Below, piece by piece: positions 20,968 through 32,704 of a DNA stretch of 64,000 nt. The notes below the pieces were generated by a model, which worked only from the letters and a program-made list of their open reading frames with translations, made no database searches and was not told where the DNA came from. Numbering within the stretch: position 1 is the stretch's first letter; every line of letters begins with the position of its first letter. This DNA is from Petunia secreta (lineage: Eukaryota; Streptophyta; Magnoliopsida; Solanales; Solanaceae), in contig JARKIP010000005.1 in NCBI GenBank assembly GCA_029990175.1, forward strand, positions 67,148,501 to 67,212,500, read 5' to 3'. Position numbers and translations under genes: made by a program.

Positions 20968-21851
20968 TGATGTAATACGAACCAGGCTCATATGTTCGAT
21001 TTATCAAGCTAGTCCACCGAGGAGTCACGTGACGCCCACGATCAGAAAGTATGGCTGGAATGGAAGATGTCGAAGACTGCCTCGCCGAACAACAACGATG
21101 GAAATCCATCGAGCAGACAAGTGACCGTTGCTGACTTCGAAAGCTGTGAGACTGAGCATAACTTATGAAAGCATAACGGTCAAGCTTGAGCCCGAAGCTG
21201 AAAAGCAACCGAACCAAAGAAGAACGACGCCGAGCACTGAATCGATCGAAGGGCTACAAATGTGCCTGAGGTAGGAGAGCGTTCGATTCCAATTGTGACT
21301 GAGGCAAACAAGCGTCCGACTCAAATATGTTCGAGCTGAGCTTCCGAACACATAAAACTGCTTCAGCCCTGCGTGTCATTATCTTATTGGTCACCTGTGA
21401 CTATTTTACTATTATGCCCTTAACATTGTTTGTATAAAATCCTAGCATAGCTAATTAGATAGTTAGTTGATTGATGATATTGTGAGAATAGAAATAGGAT
21501 TTAGCCGATCCAATCTTGTTGAAGCCCGAGGCTTCGTGTATGCCTTCTTTGGCTTGAAACCAAATGGATTTCATCCCTAGTCTGAATCTTTGTTAGGTTC
21601 AAGTTTCCTTTTCCCCCTTGGATAATCAATCATGTTTTGATTCGGATTATCCATTCTTTCTTCTATTTCTGTTCTCCCTCATCCCTAATTTCTTGTTATT
21701 TTGATTACTTTATTGCTTCCGCCTCTTTATCTTTATTGTTTCCGCGTCGTGTTCTTATTATTTCCGATTGCTTGCTTGTCTTCGGATTTAGCTTGCATCA
21801 GTTTCTTATTATTTCCGATTGCTTGCTTGTCTTTGGATTTAGCTTGCATCA
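20968..21851 (+). repeat. 5' LTR of outer gypsy
   Basis: 884 bp, TGATGTAATACGAACC to AGCTTGCATCA, followed by a PBS. It is homologous to 42001-42814, which is shorter by internal indels; one gain is a duplication of about 57 bp (TTATTTCCGATTGC unit repeated at 21759 and 21807). TATAAAA is at 21433-21439. The U3 contains many TCGA words (for example TTCGAAAG, ATCGATCGAAGG). Confidence 0.9.
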
Positions 21852-21854
21852 GTT

Positions 21855-21866
21855 TGGTATCAGAGC
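21855..21866 (+). promoter_or_regulatory. Primer-binding site of outer gypsy
   Basis: TGGTATCAGAGC, complementary to initiator tRNA-Met, three bases after the LTR end at 21851. Confidence 0.9.
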
Positions 21867-23060
21867 AAGGCTTGGATTTCGTTCTTACGAATTCACGCTC
21901 CTTGTCCATTTTATCTTTAGTTTACTGTTGGTGTTCTTATGTTACTTGGAAAAGAAGAAAATACAAAAAAATTGAAAAAGTTGAAAAATTATCAAAAATT
22001 ATTTGTTGTTGATTGTTTGGATTAAACAATCACATATTTGAATTCACCACTGTCCAAGGATCAATTTGAGTACCCGACGTACATCATTTGTAACTAGGGT
22101 TTTTCTTCGATTTTGGACTGTGTTCTTGACGTGGTGCTGCTGAAATCGAACCCCAGTTGTATTTTGGTGTTTATCGATGAAAACTGGTGGTTGTTGTTGG
22201 ATTTGGGTCGATTTTAGTGCTTGAAATCGAAGTTCCACTATTTAGCCACCGTCTGTACGTCGGAATCTTGTTAAATTGTTAACAGTGTACGGATGATGTT
22301 ATAGCTAGTCTTAGCTCGGCTTGGAACCGAACATTATCTCCGTTGTCAAGTTTACCGAAGACGACCCAAATCCAGAGCTAAATCTGTTGTTAGTGGACTG
22401 TGAACGAATCTTGAAATTGTCCGTACACCGGAGTAAAGATTCATTGTTCCATTGAAGAAGAAAGGGGTAAACTGTTAAAATCCAAACCCCAGGTGAAAAG
22501 TTGTCGGCTAGAAAAGGGAAAGAGAATAAGGTTAAACCCTATCTTTACCGAGGAGGAAACACTTGTGCCGAGGTCACGTGTTCGAAGAATTCCGAAGCGG
22601 AACCGAGGAGGAGGTAGATTCTCTTAGGTTTTTACTTTTCTTGTGTCCAAATATTCTCGATAGTGGATCTCTGGAGTAATTCTTTCTACTTGAGTTCGTA
22701 CTATCGAATTTGAGCTTTTAGGAACTCGTGCGTGGGTGATCGAAGTCCAATTTTGGTAGACAATTCTTTGATTCCCCGTGCGCAGTTTAAATAGCGGCCA
22801 TTCCATCGAGTCATATAAACTCCTTCCGAACCTATACTTGGAAAGTACGAGTTGTGACTTATCACTTCAGTTTCCTAACAAGAAGGCAAGGCCATCTTGA
22901 GTGGAAAAAGGCTAGAGTGGTGAGAACAATAGAGTGAGGTCAGAAAAGCCAACGACATTGAGTGTATATACGAGTGGAAAGAAAATTGAGTGAACATTAC
23001 TCGAGTGATACACGTGAGGGAGTGAACTTGTGAGGTCCTTTACTCTTATTTGTTGCAGCT
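21867..23060 (+). other. Leader of outer gypsy
   Basis: 1.2 kb between the PBS and the first gag ATG. Only short frames are present, with no recognised domain. Confidence 0.5.
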
Positions 23061-23346
23061 ATGTCTTCGGATGATGATGATTATGGAGGGTATGATTCGT
23101 ATGGAGATGATGGAGACTATGGTTCCTACGATGGTGATAATTGTTATAATGACACCGAGATATATGGCTCTTACGAGGACGAAGCAGGTCACTATGATGA
23201 TTACGAAGACGAAGAAGACTACGAGGCTTGAGAAAATGAACGAGAAGATTCTTATGCTTCTGGTCGAGAATATGAAGGTAGTGACGCTTTGAGGTATGAT
23301 GATCCTACTTACTCTCTTTGTGATGATCTAGAATACGATGAATGTG
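23061..23346 (+). pseudogene. Acidic Gag N-terminus of outer gypsy
   Basis: The ATG at 23061 opens a frame rich in Asp, Glu, Tyr and Gly (MSSDDDDYGGYDSYGDDGDY). A TGA follows EDYEA. The frame then continues acidic until it is cut at 23346 by the Athila-like insert. The target duplication ATGTG (23342-23346) is repeated at 39275-39279, where the coding sequence resumes (EIDDEADRVNYSM). The protein is not recognised; it is called Gag from position only. Confidence 0.5.
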
Positions 23347-24725
23347 TGTTGCTCCCAACGCACACACAAGTATACGCAGTCGACAAGTAATAAAATGATA
23401 AGTAGAGTATCGTTCCCACGAGGACTATTTAGACTGACGCTTAACAAACAATTTCTAACTACTATTCAGGGATCTTTTTCCAATAGTGAGAGTTTTTATT
23501 AACTAAGAGCAATAACTAAAATGATGGAAATTCAGTCAAACAATGGAGCAAACGTTGGTTATAAACAATATTAAGGAGACGGTCCAGGGTCAGAGTTATG
23601 AACAATCCAGTTGAGTTATCCTGTTGATTCCACTTCTTAAGTCCCAAGATTGCTAACTAACAGGTTAATTGTACCCGTGAAAAACTTTCGATTCTCCACG
23701 GTCTATGCAGGCTACTCCAATCCCTATATGTCTATGGGTTGAATCATGTGCACGCATTAACAAATTCTGTATTTAGCTAAGTAAGGTGAATAGGTATATG
23801 TATATCCTACCCACAAATTGATTCCCTAATGCCCAGGTTCACAATCAAGCCCTATTCTTTCTTATGTGCGTTCATAAATTCCCTCTGTTGAGTTCAATCT
23901 AAGAACCGTAGATAGTGTCCAATTATTCGGCCGTTATAATAAAACAATTATGATCAAGAAAGAATGAACAATCTATAATTGGAATTCAATTCATGGAAAT
24001 CAATATTCAAACCTCAACCTTCATGAATTCGCTCTAACCCTAGAACGATGGATCTAGCCACGTATACTCATAATAATAACACAAGGATTTGATGAAATAA
24101 TGAAATAATGATGTAATAGATGAATGGAAGGAAGAAAAACCCTTGTTCAAGATGTTATGAGCTCTCCAATTGCTCCAAAGTCTGAACTCCCTTCAAAAAC
24201 GAAGTAAAAGAGTATTTATAGTGTTTACAAAAGCCTAGCAATTAGTTACGCCTAAGCCTAGATGAAATAGGACTCAAAAACCCGCTCCAGGGGCGCTATA
24301 GCTAGCACCCCGCGCCTCAGAACGCGCTCAACTATGCAGAACCCGTCAAATCTCGCACGCAATAGCCATGCCCCGCGCCCAAAAACCCACCAGAAAGTGG
24401 GCGCTTTTGGGGTGCCCAACGCCAGTAACCGCGCCAGAAAGTGGGTGCTTTTGGGGCTCCCCGCGCCAGTAACCGCGCCAGGAAAAATTCCTGCTTTCGT
24501 CGTTCGCAGCTTGCTTCGTTCCGTGCCTTCGCGTGCTCGATCCAATCCTCAATCCAAATTCAATCTTTTCTTGCTCGATCATGCTCTTTAAAGCTCCAAT
24601 TGCACTTCATAACAACCTACACACATACGACGTAAAATCAGTGCAAAATCACATCCATCAACTAGAAAACGGGCGAATAAAGTATCCAAACGTGAGGAAA
24701 TATAGGCATAAAATGCCAAACATCA
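23347..24725 (-). repeat. 3' LTR of nested Athila-like element
   Basis: 1379 bp. On the plus strand it starts TGTTGCTCCCAACGC and ends CCAAACATCA. The matching 5' LTR totals 1373 bp after removing the Sirevirus. On the minus strand a TATA box (TATAAATA) lies at 24213-24220. A GC-rich block with repeated GCGCC and GGCGC words (24283-24495) is upstream of it. Confidence 0.9.
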
Positions 24726-26749
24726 CCAACCCACACTTAAACCTTTGCTCGCCTTCGAGAAATCACAAATAACTTCCCAACCTAGGTAGAAAAGGTCTGC
24801 CTATGACTATGGTTGATATCGACCATTGAACAAATGCATACAAGGCTACTATGGGTCCAACAAACATGCCAATAATTTATCAAACATCAAAACATGAGAA
24901 CAACCACCCCAAGACAACTCAAATGCACAAACTCAACTCATTGCAACCATGCTCCCACAAAGTCACACCTACCTACTCAACCAAGAAGCCACGATTTCAC
25001 CTACCTCATGCAAACCGTGTGCCCTCACCAAAATGAAGCAAGAGAGTGTCCCCCAGATATCACACACAACAATGAATATCAAGAATAGAACAGAGACAAT
25101 AGCATTGAAAGAATTCACTCACTCTCATGAAAAGCTCACATGTCACACATGATGTACCATAGGCTTGCCCATAGTATAGGACTCCACTAATGTAATCTCA
25201 CTCCAATCGGGATTAACTAGGACTTTAAAGGGTTGTAATATAGGCTAAGGGGCTGGTAGGATACATATGGATAATAGTGACTACCTCCCTAGGCACTTTA
25301 ATACATCACAATCAAATTAAGCACATATCTCACTAAAGCCACCCAATTCACTATCCAACTAATAAATTTCACACACCTTTTTCAACGAGTAGCAATTTTT
25401 TTTCTTTTAAACACAACACTAACAAGGATGGATATTCATTCCTTTTCTCTTTATTCTTTTTTCAATTTTTTTTTAGATTTTTTTTTTCTTTTCAATTCTT
25501 TCCAAACCTTGCCAATGCTCCTTCAACTACTTCATAATTTTATCAATTATTCCCTTCATTGGTTCCACTCAAACCCCCCCCCCCCCACATTCAACCTCAA
25601 ACTCCACAATAATATAACATTATCAATTAAAGTGCTTAAGGAGTAAAGGGCCAAAGGAAAGCAATTTAGAACAAGTGGGTAGGCTTGCGGTGTGGGTGCC
25701 AACAAAAAGGTCAAAGGGACCACAACAATCAAGGGTGCATATAAGGGTAGGCAAATCAAGATAAAAGGCTTATCCAAGAAGGTCTGTATCATCTCCCGAC
25801 TAGAGCAAACCTAGGATTTTGCTTTGCACACACATAGGGCAAGTTCTTGACACCAATATGCAAATATAGAACACAATAGAATATGCCTCACAACACATAT
25901 TGCACACAGTCCACACAAAATGGCTCCATCACAACTCTCAATCAAGCAAATAGAGTGCAACCTGTGGAAAATTAAGCACTAATGCACAAAGGTTCACAAC
26001 AAAGTCAAGTGAGTGGACTCAAGCATCTCAAGGGGGTCATTCCATATTTTCTAGGCATGCATCACAATTTAAAACCAAAAAACACCACAACTAGCAAATG
26101 CAACAAGTTCAAGTCCACCGGTATCAAACAAATCAAAGGCACCTAGCATTCTACCTATTTCTTTCGTCTAGGGCCACCTATAACTAACTACTCTAATCCT
26201 AATAAAAATAAAAACTACTCGGTTCAAAGGCCTTCCCGTGGAAAAGAACCGAGGTCATAAAAAAACCATGGGGTGGATGACATGTACCACTAACAAAGAC
26301 TAAAAAGAAAATATTTTTGAAATTTTTCATTGGTTTTCTAATTTTTTTTTCATATATTAACGCAAGAAACAAATAAAAATAAAGTCAAGTAACAAAGGAA
26401 AAATCCAAACGGTACATGCATTCCTAACCTCAAAAATAAAAGGGATTCCACCACCCCACACTTAAATCAAGCAGTGTCCTCAGTGCTAAAAATAAGAAAG
26501 TGCAAGGGTAAAGAAAACTTCCCTGAAGATCAATCGGCCAAGCCGTTGGTGCTAGCATCCTCCAAGCTTCCGTATAGCATGAGGTACTCAGACTTCCCCC
26601 AATAGGTCATCAATATTAGGCAAGGGTGAGGACACCCCATACTTAAACTGACATTACATGAACCTGCAATCCAAAGAAAAACAAAAACCACGTGACACTA
26701 TAAATAAAATAATACAAGTACAAACTCGGGTTGCCTCCCGAGAAGCGCC
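24726..26749 (-). other. Non-coding 3' region of nested Athila-like element
   Basis: About 2 kb without a supported frame between protease and 3' LTR. The purine-rich minus-strand sequence TTAAGTGTGGGTTGG, directly before the LTR, is the likely polypurine tract (24726-24740). A C-run (near 25577) and T/A runs are present. In autonomous Athila elements pol would follow the protease. Confidence 0.6.
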
Positions 26750-27379
26750 TTAGTTAACGTCGTGGCACGACGACACTTTTAGCTTACGACGAACCTTTGC
26801 TTTCTTCCTTTCTTTGAGAGAACCCATCTTCAACTTCACATGTGATGTGTCACTGCTATTTTGTTCCACATTCTGCTCACACAGGTCATTTGGTTTACGA
26901 CCATGTTCTTGTTTGACACATTCAATCATAGAGCACTCTTCAACCTTAGTTATGTGCTCCTTCTCATTATAAACCTTGAAAGTAACCTTTTCTCCATGCA
27001 CTCTAACAGTCATCTCTCCCAGCTCCATGTCAATAATTGCCTTCGAGGTGACTAAGAATGGTCTCCTCAAAATGATTGGAGCTTCTCGGTCCTCTTCATA
27101 ATCTAGGACTACAAAATCAGCAGAGAATGTAAACTTACCAACGTTAAGCAACACATCCTCCAACTTACCATCAGGGTGAGTGAGTGATCCATCTGCCATC
27201 TTAAGAGTAACTGAAGAGGGCGTGATTGCTCCTAGCCCTAACCTTTTGCAAACAGATAGAGGCATGAGATTTATGCTCGCACCCAGATCACACAATGCAC
27301 CAGTGATATTATGCCCTCCAATAGTGCAAGGAATAGTAAACCTCCCAGGATCTTGAAGTTTTGGAGGTAACTTACTCAA
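26750..27379 (-). CDS. Athila-type aspartic protease segment
   Basis: Open frame of 209 residues. It contains the plant Athila-style protease motif CDLGASINLMP (active-site Asp at the D of DLG) and a later ILRRPFL segment that replaces the usual ILGRPFL. In the family the enzyme cleaves the Gag-Pol polyprotein. The frame is open but is separated from gag by stops around 27380-27500 and lacks any pol downstream. The Gly-to-Arg change in the flap-distal ILGRPF motif suggests decay. Confidence 0.75.
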   Translation of the reverse strand: MSKLPPKLQDPGRFTIPCTIGGHNITGALCDLGASINLMPLSVCKRLGLGAITPSSVTLKMADGSLTHPDGKLEDVLLNVGKFTFSADFVVLDYEEDREAPIILRRPFLVTSKAIIDMELGEMTVRVHGEKVTFKVYNEKEHITKVEECSMIECVKQEHGRKPNDLCEQNVEQNSSDTSHVKLKMGSLKERKKAKVRRKLKVSSCHDVN

Positions 27380-27504
27380 GATTGTGCTACATTACTCAAC
27401 TAACTCAACTGTATCTATCTCATGAGGCTTTTTCTTTGACTAAAATTTCTTTTAAGAACTTTACAAAGGATGGCATCAATTCAAACACATCAGTCAAAGG
27501 AATA

Positions 27505-28887
27505 TTAACTTGAAGCTCTTTCAACATACTCACAAATTTTTTTATACTGGGCCAAATCCTTCGATGGTATAAGTCTCTGCGGGAATAGTGGAGGCGGCAG
27601 AGGTGCCTCCTTTCTCTCTTCTTTCTTCCTTACCTTCTCCACTTTTTCAACTTTTTTTATTTCAGCTCTCTCCTCAGACTTGGCCATCAGTTCTCCACCT
27701 TCAATTAAAGTCACTGCAAGACATTGCTCAGGCCCTTTTGTAACAGTACTTATTTCTCCCACCAACTGCCCCAACTGGTGCTCCAGGTTCTTTTGAGCAT
27801 TGGCAAGATCTTGTATGGCCTGTGCATGGGCTGCAGTGTCAGCTATCATTCTCTGCTGGCCCGCCATTATCTGCTTTAGCATATCTTCAACTGAATTACT
27901 AACCTACTGTGATGGAGCCGGAAGTGGGTGGTAATTATTTGGGGCTCTCGTATTGCCTTGATAATAAGCATTACCAAACTGCTTTTGACCCTGCAGCCTG
28001 TTTTGATTACCCACGTAATAAACTGACTCTGGATTAAAGGAGCAAACCACTGTAGAATGATCTTGACCACAAACCTCACAAAAACTCTGGAGTTGTTGCA
28101 CTGGAGCCACTTGTTGCTGAGTCTTTGGCAGAGCTAGCTTGCTAATTTGATTGGAAATAGCATCCATTTTCGCCCTCAGCTCTGAAACTGTATCTAACTG
28201 AAGTACCCCAGTATATTTCTCTGTAATAGCTCTACCATCTCCCTGCCAGTCAGGATTGCTCTGCGAAAACTTGTCTAGTAATTCATAAATCTTGTCAAAG
28301 TTTAAGGCCAGTACTTGGCCTCCAGCAGCAGCATCTACCACGATCTTAGTATGCGCAGTCAACCCCTCAACAAAAGTGTGCGCCAGTACCTCATTTGATT
28401 GGTTATGATGTGGACAATCTCTCAGTAAAGCTTTAAACCGCTCCTAGGCTGAATACAAAGACTCTCCTTCTATCTGTCTGAAGGACATACTTTCACTCCT
28501 CAGTCGGGCTGTCTTGGCAGATGGATAAAACTTTGCTAAGAACTTCTTAGCCAAATCATCCCAAGTAGTGATAGACCCAGACTTTTCAGCCTTTAACCAC
28601 CTCTTTGCTGCCCCAATCAGTGATAACGGGAACAATGTCAGGCACACATAATCAATAGGAACTCCCGTCGGTGTGTAAGTATCACTGATCTCCAAAAAAT
28701 TCTGAATGTGTTGCTGCGGATCTTCATGAAGTAATACACTATATTGCCCAGTCACATGCAACAACTAAATCATGCCAGACTTAATCTCAAAGTGCCCGGT
28801 GATAGCAGGCTTAACTATGCTAGACGCTACCCCCTCCAGGCTGGGGAGAGAAGCATCTCGCACAGCTAAGGTGCGTTCTTCTGCCAT
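27505..28887 (-). pseudogene. Athila-type gag with premature stops
   Basis: ATG at 28887 (MAEERTLAVRDASLPSLEG), then a capsid-like region (HEDPQQHIQNFLEI, AAKRWLKAEK, FLAKFYPSAKTARLRS) and a Cys/His region (FCEVCGQDHSTVVC) near 28065-28100. UAG stops interrupt at about 28765 (after GMI) and 28444 (after SLYSA, where the sister copy at 45870 has Trp). Another frame change lies near 27880-27900. The C-terminal part is Gln/Ala and Lys/Glu-rich. Confidence 0.85.
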
Positions 28888-29010
28888 TCCTGTAGGTAAA
28901 GATCAAGCAGGACCTAATACCTGAAACAACACAAAACTCAAAACAAAAATTAAACCTGAATAGATAATAAGTAATCGTTCAAAAAGAAATCCGTCAATTA
29001 TTAGTCCTCG

Positions 29011-29022
29011 GCAACGGCGCCA
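29011..29022 (-). promoter_or_regulatory. Primer-binding site, Asp-tRNA type
   Basis: The minus strand reads TGGCGCCGTTGC six bases after the LTR end, within TTTTTGGCGCCGTTGCCGA. This is the primer sequence expected for Athila-lineage elements. Confidence 0.85.
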
Positions 29023-29028
29023 AAAACT

Positions 29029-29483
29029 TGTTGCTCCCAACGCACACGCAAGTATACGCGGTCGACAAGTAATAAAACGATAAGTAGAGTATCGTTCCCA
29101 CGAGGACTATTTAGACTGACGCTTAACAAACAATTTCTAACTACTATTCAGGGATCTTTTTCCAATAGTGAGAGTTTTTATTAACTAAGAGCAATAACTA
29201 AAATGATGGAAATTCAGTCAAACAATGGAGCAAACGGTGGTTGCAAACAATATTAAGGAGACGGTCCAGGTCAGAGTTACGAACAATCCAGTTGAGTTAT
29301 CCTGTTGATTCCACTTCTTATGTCCCAAGATTGCTAACTAACAGGTTAATTGTACCCATGAAAACCTTTCGATTCTTCACGGTCTATGCAGGCTACTCCA
29401 ATCCCTATATGTCTATGGGTTGAATCATGTGCACGCATTAACAAATTCTGTAAGCAAGGTGAATAGGTATATGTATATCCTAC
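29029..29483 (-). repeat. 5' LTR of nested Athila-like element, PBS-proximal part
   Basis: Starts TGTTGCTCCCAACGCACACG on the plus strand and matches 23347-23810. It is cut at 29483 by the Sirevirus, whose target duplication CCTAC is at 29479-29483 and 38357-38361. Confidence 0.9.
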
Positions 29484-30294
29484 TGTCATTTCCCACGATT
29501 ACACAACTTTACTGTTTTAAGGACCAGTTCCTTAAAATGTGTTCCTTTACTCTACGATATGCGGAATTAAAACTGTAAGTAATTGAACACCAGATATTAG
29601 CGTGGAAAAACCCCTTGACTCGGGATCAAAAAACCACGACCTACTTCTCAAGTAGGATTTCAACTTCACTATGTAAAAAGACCCACTTGGTTACTAGACT
29701 CACTCTTACTAACCTAGGACTAACTCTAATACTTTAGTGATCTTTCTCACGATCAGTGAAGTTATGTCAAGTCCACGACTTGAACCAGAAAGTTTACAAC
29801 TCGATTTTGCTTACTACAATTGAACTAAGACTTGAACTTATACAAGATTCAATCTAAGGAACAGGTTCTAACTTAGTTCCACTGTAGCTAACTGATTACA
29901 CAAATAAGCTAATAACTCTTCTTAGCTTTTGCTCGATGCTCTCTGTATTTGTGCACACTTCTATGGCTGATATTCTCTACGTTTTATAGCTCCCAGCAGC
30001 CAAGAAGTCTTGATGAATTAGAACTCCAAAGCTCCCTTGACTTTGAGTCCTAATTGGATTCTACACTTGAGAAACCGGATCTCCTATCCTTATCCTTTAG
30101 TTTATGCAATCTTTTCGTATCCGTTTAGACCTGCATAATTATCAAGATATACGTCAGTTCTAGGATAAATGATAATATCTCAATTAAACGATTTTGCATG
30201 AAGTATCTATTCTGCTACAGTGATTCAAAGGAACAGGTCCTTTGAATCCGTTCCTCAGTCATCAATCAAAACTTCAAGCTTATCCAAGCTAACA
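29484..30294 (-). repeat. Sirevirus 3' LTR
   Basis: 811 bp, plus-strand TGTCATTTCCCACG to CCAAGCTAACA. Minus-strand TATAAAA lies at about 29982-29988. It contains motif copies GGACCAGTTCC (29521) and GGAACAGGTCC (30230). Confidence 0.95.
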
Positions 30295-30470
30295 ATTTCC
30301 CCCTTTTTGATGATGACAAACTTATACACATAGCTGCATATCCTTAATGTCCTGAAGTACAACTTAAGCTAAAAAACAATCAATCAGTAAAGAATTTATC
30401 ATTAAGGAACAGATTTTTATTAGGTATAAAATCATACAAAATCAGACTTACTCTTCCCCCTTTTGGCATC
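30295..30470 (-). promoter_or_regulatory. Two polypurine tracts before the Sirevirus 3' LTR
   Basis: The minus strand reads AAAAAGGGGGAAAT directly before the LTR (30295-30308) and CCAAAAGGGGGAAGAGT about 150 bp earlier (30451-30467). Repeated tracts of this form are known from Sireviruses. The first is in the priming position. Confidence 0.8.
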
Positions 30471-30747
30471 ATTGAAAAGGTTGCATAAAAAAATATAACT
30501 CAAGTGTTAGAATTAATCAGCACATGGCCATTGAGGCAACTCAAAATGCAAACATAAATCAAATTAAAGCAACTGCAAGACAATGATATTAGCCATCAAA
30601 GACAATTCATTAAATCAACCATTGAAATCAGGGGATACACGCACATACTACAGAATTATCCAAAAATTAAAGAAGAAAAAGGCTAAGGCACTAGGCTAGG
30701 CTAGATCCCACTAGACAAAAGATGGCTAAAGGCTTAGGCTAAGGTGG

Positions 30748-32704
30748 TCAGGATGTGGAAGGACCAGGTGCCTGAGACTTGTTAAGCAACTCAAACATCT
30801 GCTTGAGCATCCCTTCATTGGTCTCCTTTGCCTTCGAGGCCTCTGCCTTCCAGAAATTCTTCTCCTCTTCCAACCTTGCTATTTCAGCAGCCTGAATAGC
30901 AACCTGCTGCCTAAGTGCCCTCACTTTGTTGTTCAATGGCTGCCTCCCAACACCAGCCTGTAGAGGATCAGCCTGAACTGGCAAATCACAGCTTATCAAT
31001 GTGGCACAACCAAACTTTTCCTTCTTTGTAGCCTTCACCACCCCTTCCAAGGGAATCTTCAACTTTGCAAACACATCAGTCAGGATGAAACCAAACGGCA
31101 AGGAGTGCTTTCTCTTCCAAGCAATCACCCTTTTTATCAGGTGGATCATAAAGCTGGGCCAATTGATCTGCTTTTCAGTGTCCAATAGTTCCATAAGGAC
31201 CAAGTCCATGAAACTGGCAACTCCTCTTTTCTCCTGCCTTGGCAGCACAATCTTGTTCACAAACTCGAATAATACTTGGTGCTGTGGGTGCATCTCACTC
31301 TTCTGCACAGCTCTGGGTTTCTCTTCCCCATCATTCTCAGCAAACTTTCTAGTGATCTCCAGATCAGTAGGCAAGTTTGTCAAGTCAGGCCAAACCTTCT
31401 TGACATAGCTAGCATACCCAGTAGCAGGAATCCCCAGCAGCTCACCAAGTTCCCTTGTATCAAATATAATCACATTGTCATTGACAGAGGTAGTAATCCT
31501 ATCTTCTTTGATGGAGCAGTTCTTGTAGAACTCTTGTACCATTCCTTTTGCACACCTACCAGAGATCTTAAGGACCATGTCCCTCCAACCCTGAGCATGC
31601 AGTTTTTGCAACAGCCACAACATTCCTTCTTCTTGCACATCAGACATTACCCGACCTTTCAAAACCTTCCTGGTCAACATGTCTTCATGAACACAGTGCA
31701 AAGACTCATCACCTTCAGCTTCACTATCACTCTCATCTCCAGCAAAGGACTCATCACTGTCACTGGCAGAGCTTTCAGACACAACAACTCTCTTGGAGGA
31801 CCTGGTCCTCCTAGCAGACTTCTCTGCAGCTTTAACCGAACTTCTTGTTACTCTTCTCTCAGGAACTTTTCTTTTCTTAGACTGAGGCACAACCTCCTCA
31901 GCATCTACCATCTCATCATCCTTAGAAAAATCAGCAAGATCAATATCATCCACTTCTTCCTCTTCCACCACCTGTTTTCCTTTCCTTTTTCTGCTCCTTT
32001 CTAAGGCAGCAGCTAGTTGTTCATCAGCAGCTTTAACAGCACTTCTTGTCCTCCTAACCCCAGAAGCAGGGGTTGAGGCAGAAGGAACAGGTCCTTTTGC
32101 CTTGGAGGAACTTTCAACTTTCTTTTTATTTCCAGGCTTGTAACTATCACCTATTTTCTTCAACTTAGCAGCAATTTCAGCAGTCACACGGTCATCAATG
32201 GGTCCCTTTCTAGCCAATTTTCTTCTCAAACTCCTAATGTTGATCAAATCCACCAGGGGCCTGTCACTATCACTTATAGCCTCCTCAACATCTATCATTC
32301 TCCATGGGTGCTCTAAAAGCAGCCTCAGGAGACCCCGATGCCCCATGCATGGGTGCTTCCAACCTCTTAATAGGTTCCCCCTCAAGAGCAGCCTCAGACC
32401 CCTCTCCCTTTTCTTCCTCGTCTATAACAACATTCAAAGGGTAGGTGAAGTTTACCTGATACTGATACAACACCATAGCACGAGATAAATCCTCAACCTG
32501 CTCAGCAATTGATTCAGCCGTGGGAACTGGTCCTTCCCCCTGAATTTCAGGTTCAGGTACGTCTGGGATTGGTTCAGAGATTTCAGGGTTTAGGTTAGTG
32601 GTTTCCATGGGTGAGGGAGGATTAAGATTTTGTGGTTGTTCATCAATAGGTGCAGTTGAAGAATTATCAGAAGCAAGAGACATTTTTGCAATTCGAATTA
32701 ACAA
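30748..32704 (-). pseudogene. Post-pol ORF of the Sirevirus (env-like/unknown)
   Basis: Two overlapping frames, 32704-32285 (139 residues) and 32385-30748 (545 residues), appear to be one gene split by a frameshift at about 32290-32385. The N-terminal part is acidic and Pro-rich. A middle part of Lys/Arg-rich and Asp/Glu-rich low-complexity segments follows (SKKRKVPERRVTRSSVK; ASDSDESFAGDESDSEAEGD). A globular region begins near MLWLLQKLHAQGWRDM, and the C-terminal 60 residues look like a coiled coil (IQAAEIARLEEEKNFWKAE). The globular part resembles the plant-transposon or env-like ORFs found after pol in SIRE-type elements. No signal peptide or membrane segment is evident in the visible frames, so an envelope role is doubtful. 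Confidence 0.65.

Noticed and set aside
24258..24591. Overlapping frames on both strands in the Athila-like LTR
   Set aside because: They reflect GC-rich repeats in the LTR; several frames are open at once and none shows a domain.
31276..32004. Plus-strand frame of 242 residues opposite the Sirevirus extra ORF
   Set aside because: It is antisense to a better-supported ORF with clear composition and element context; no motif was recognised.
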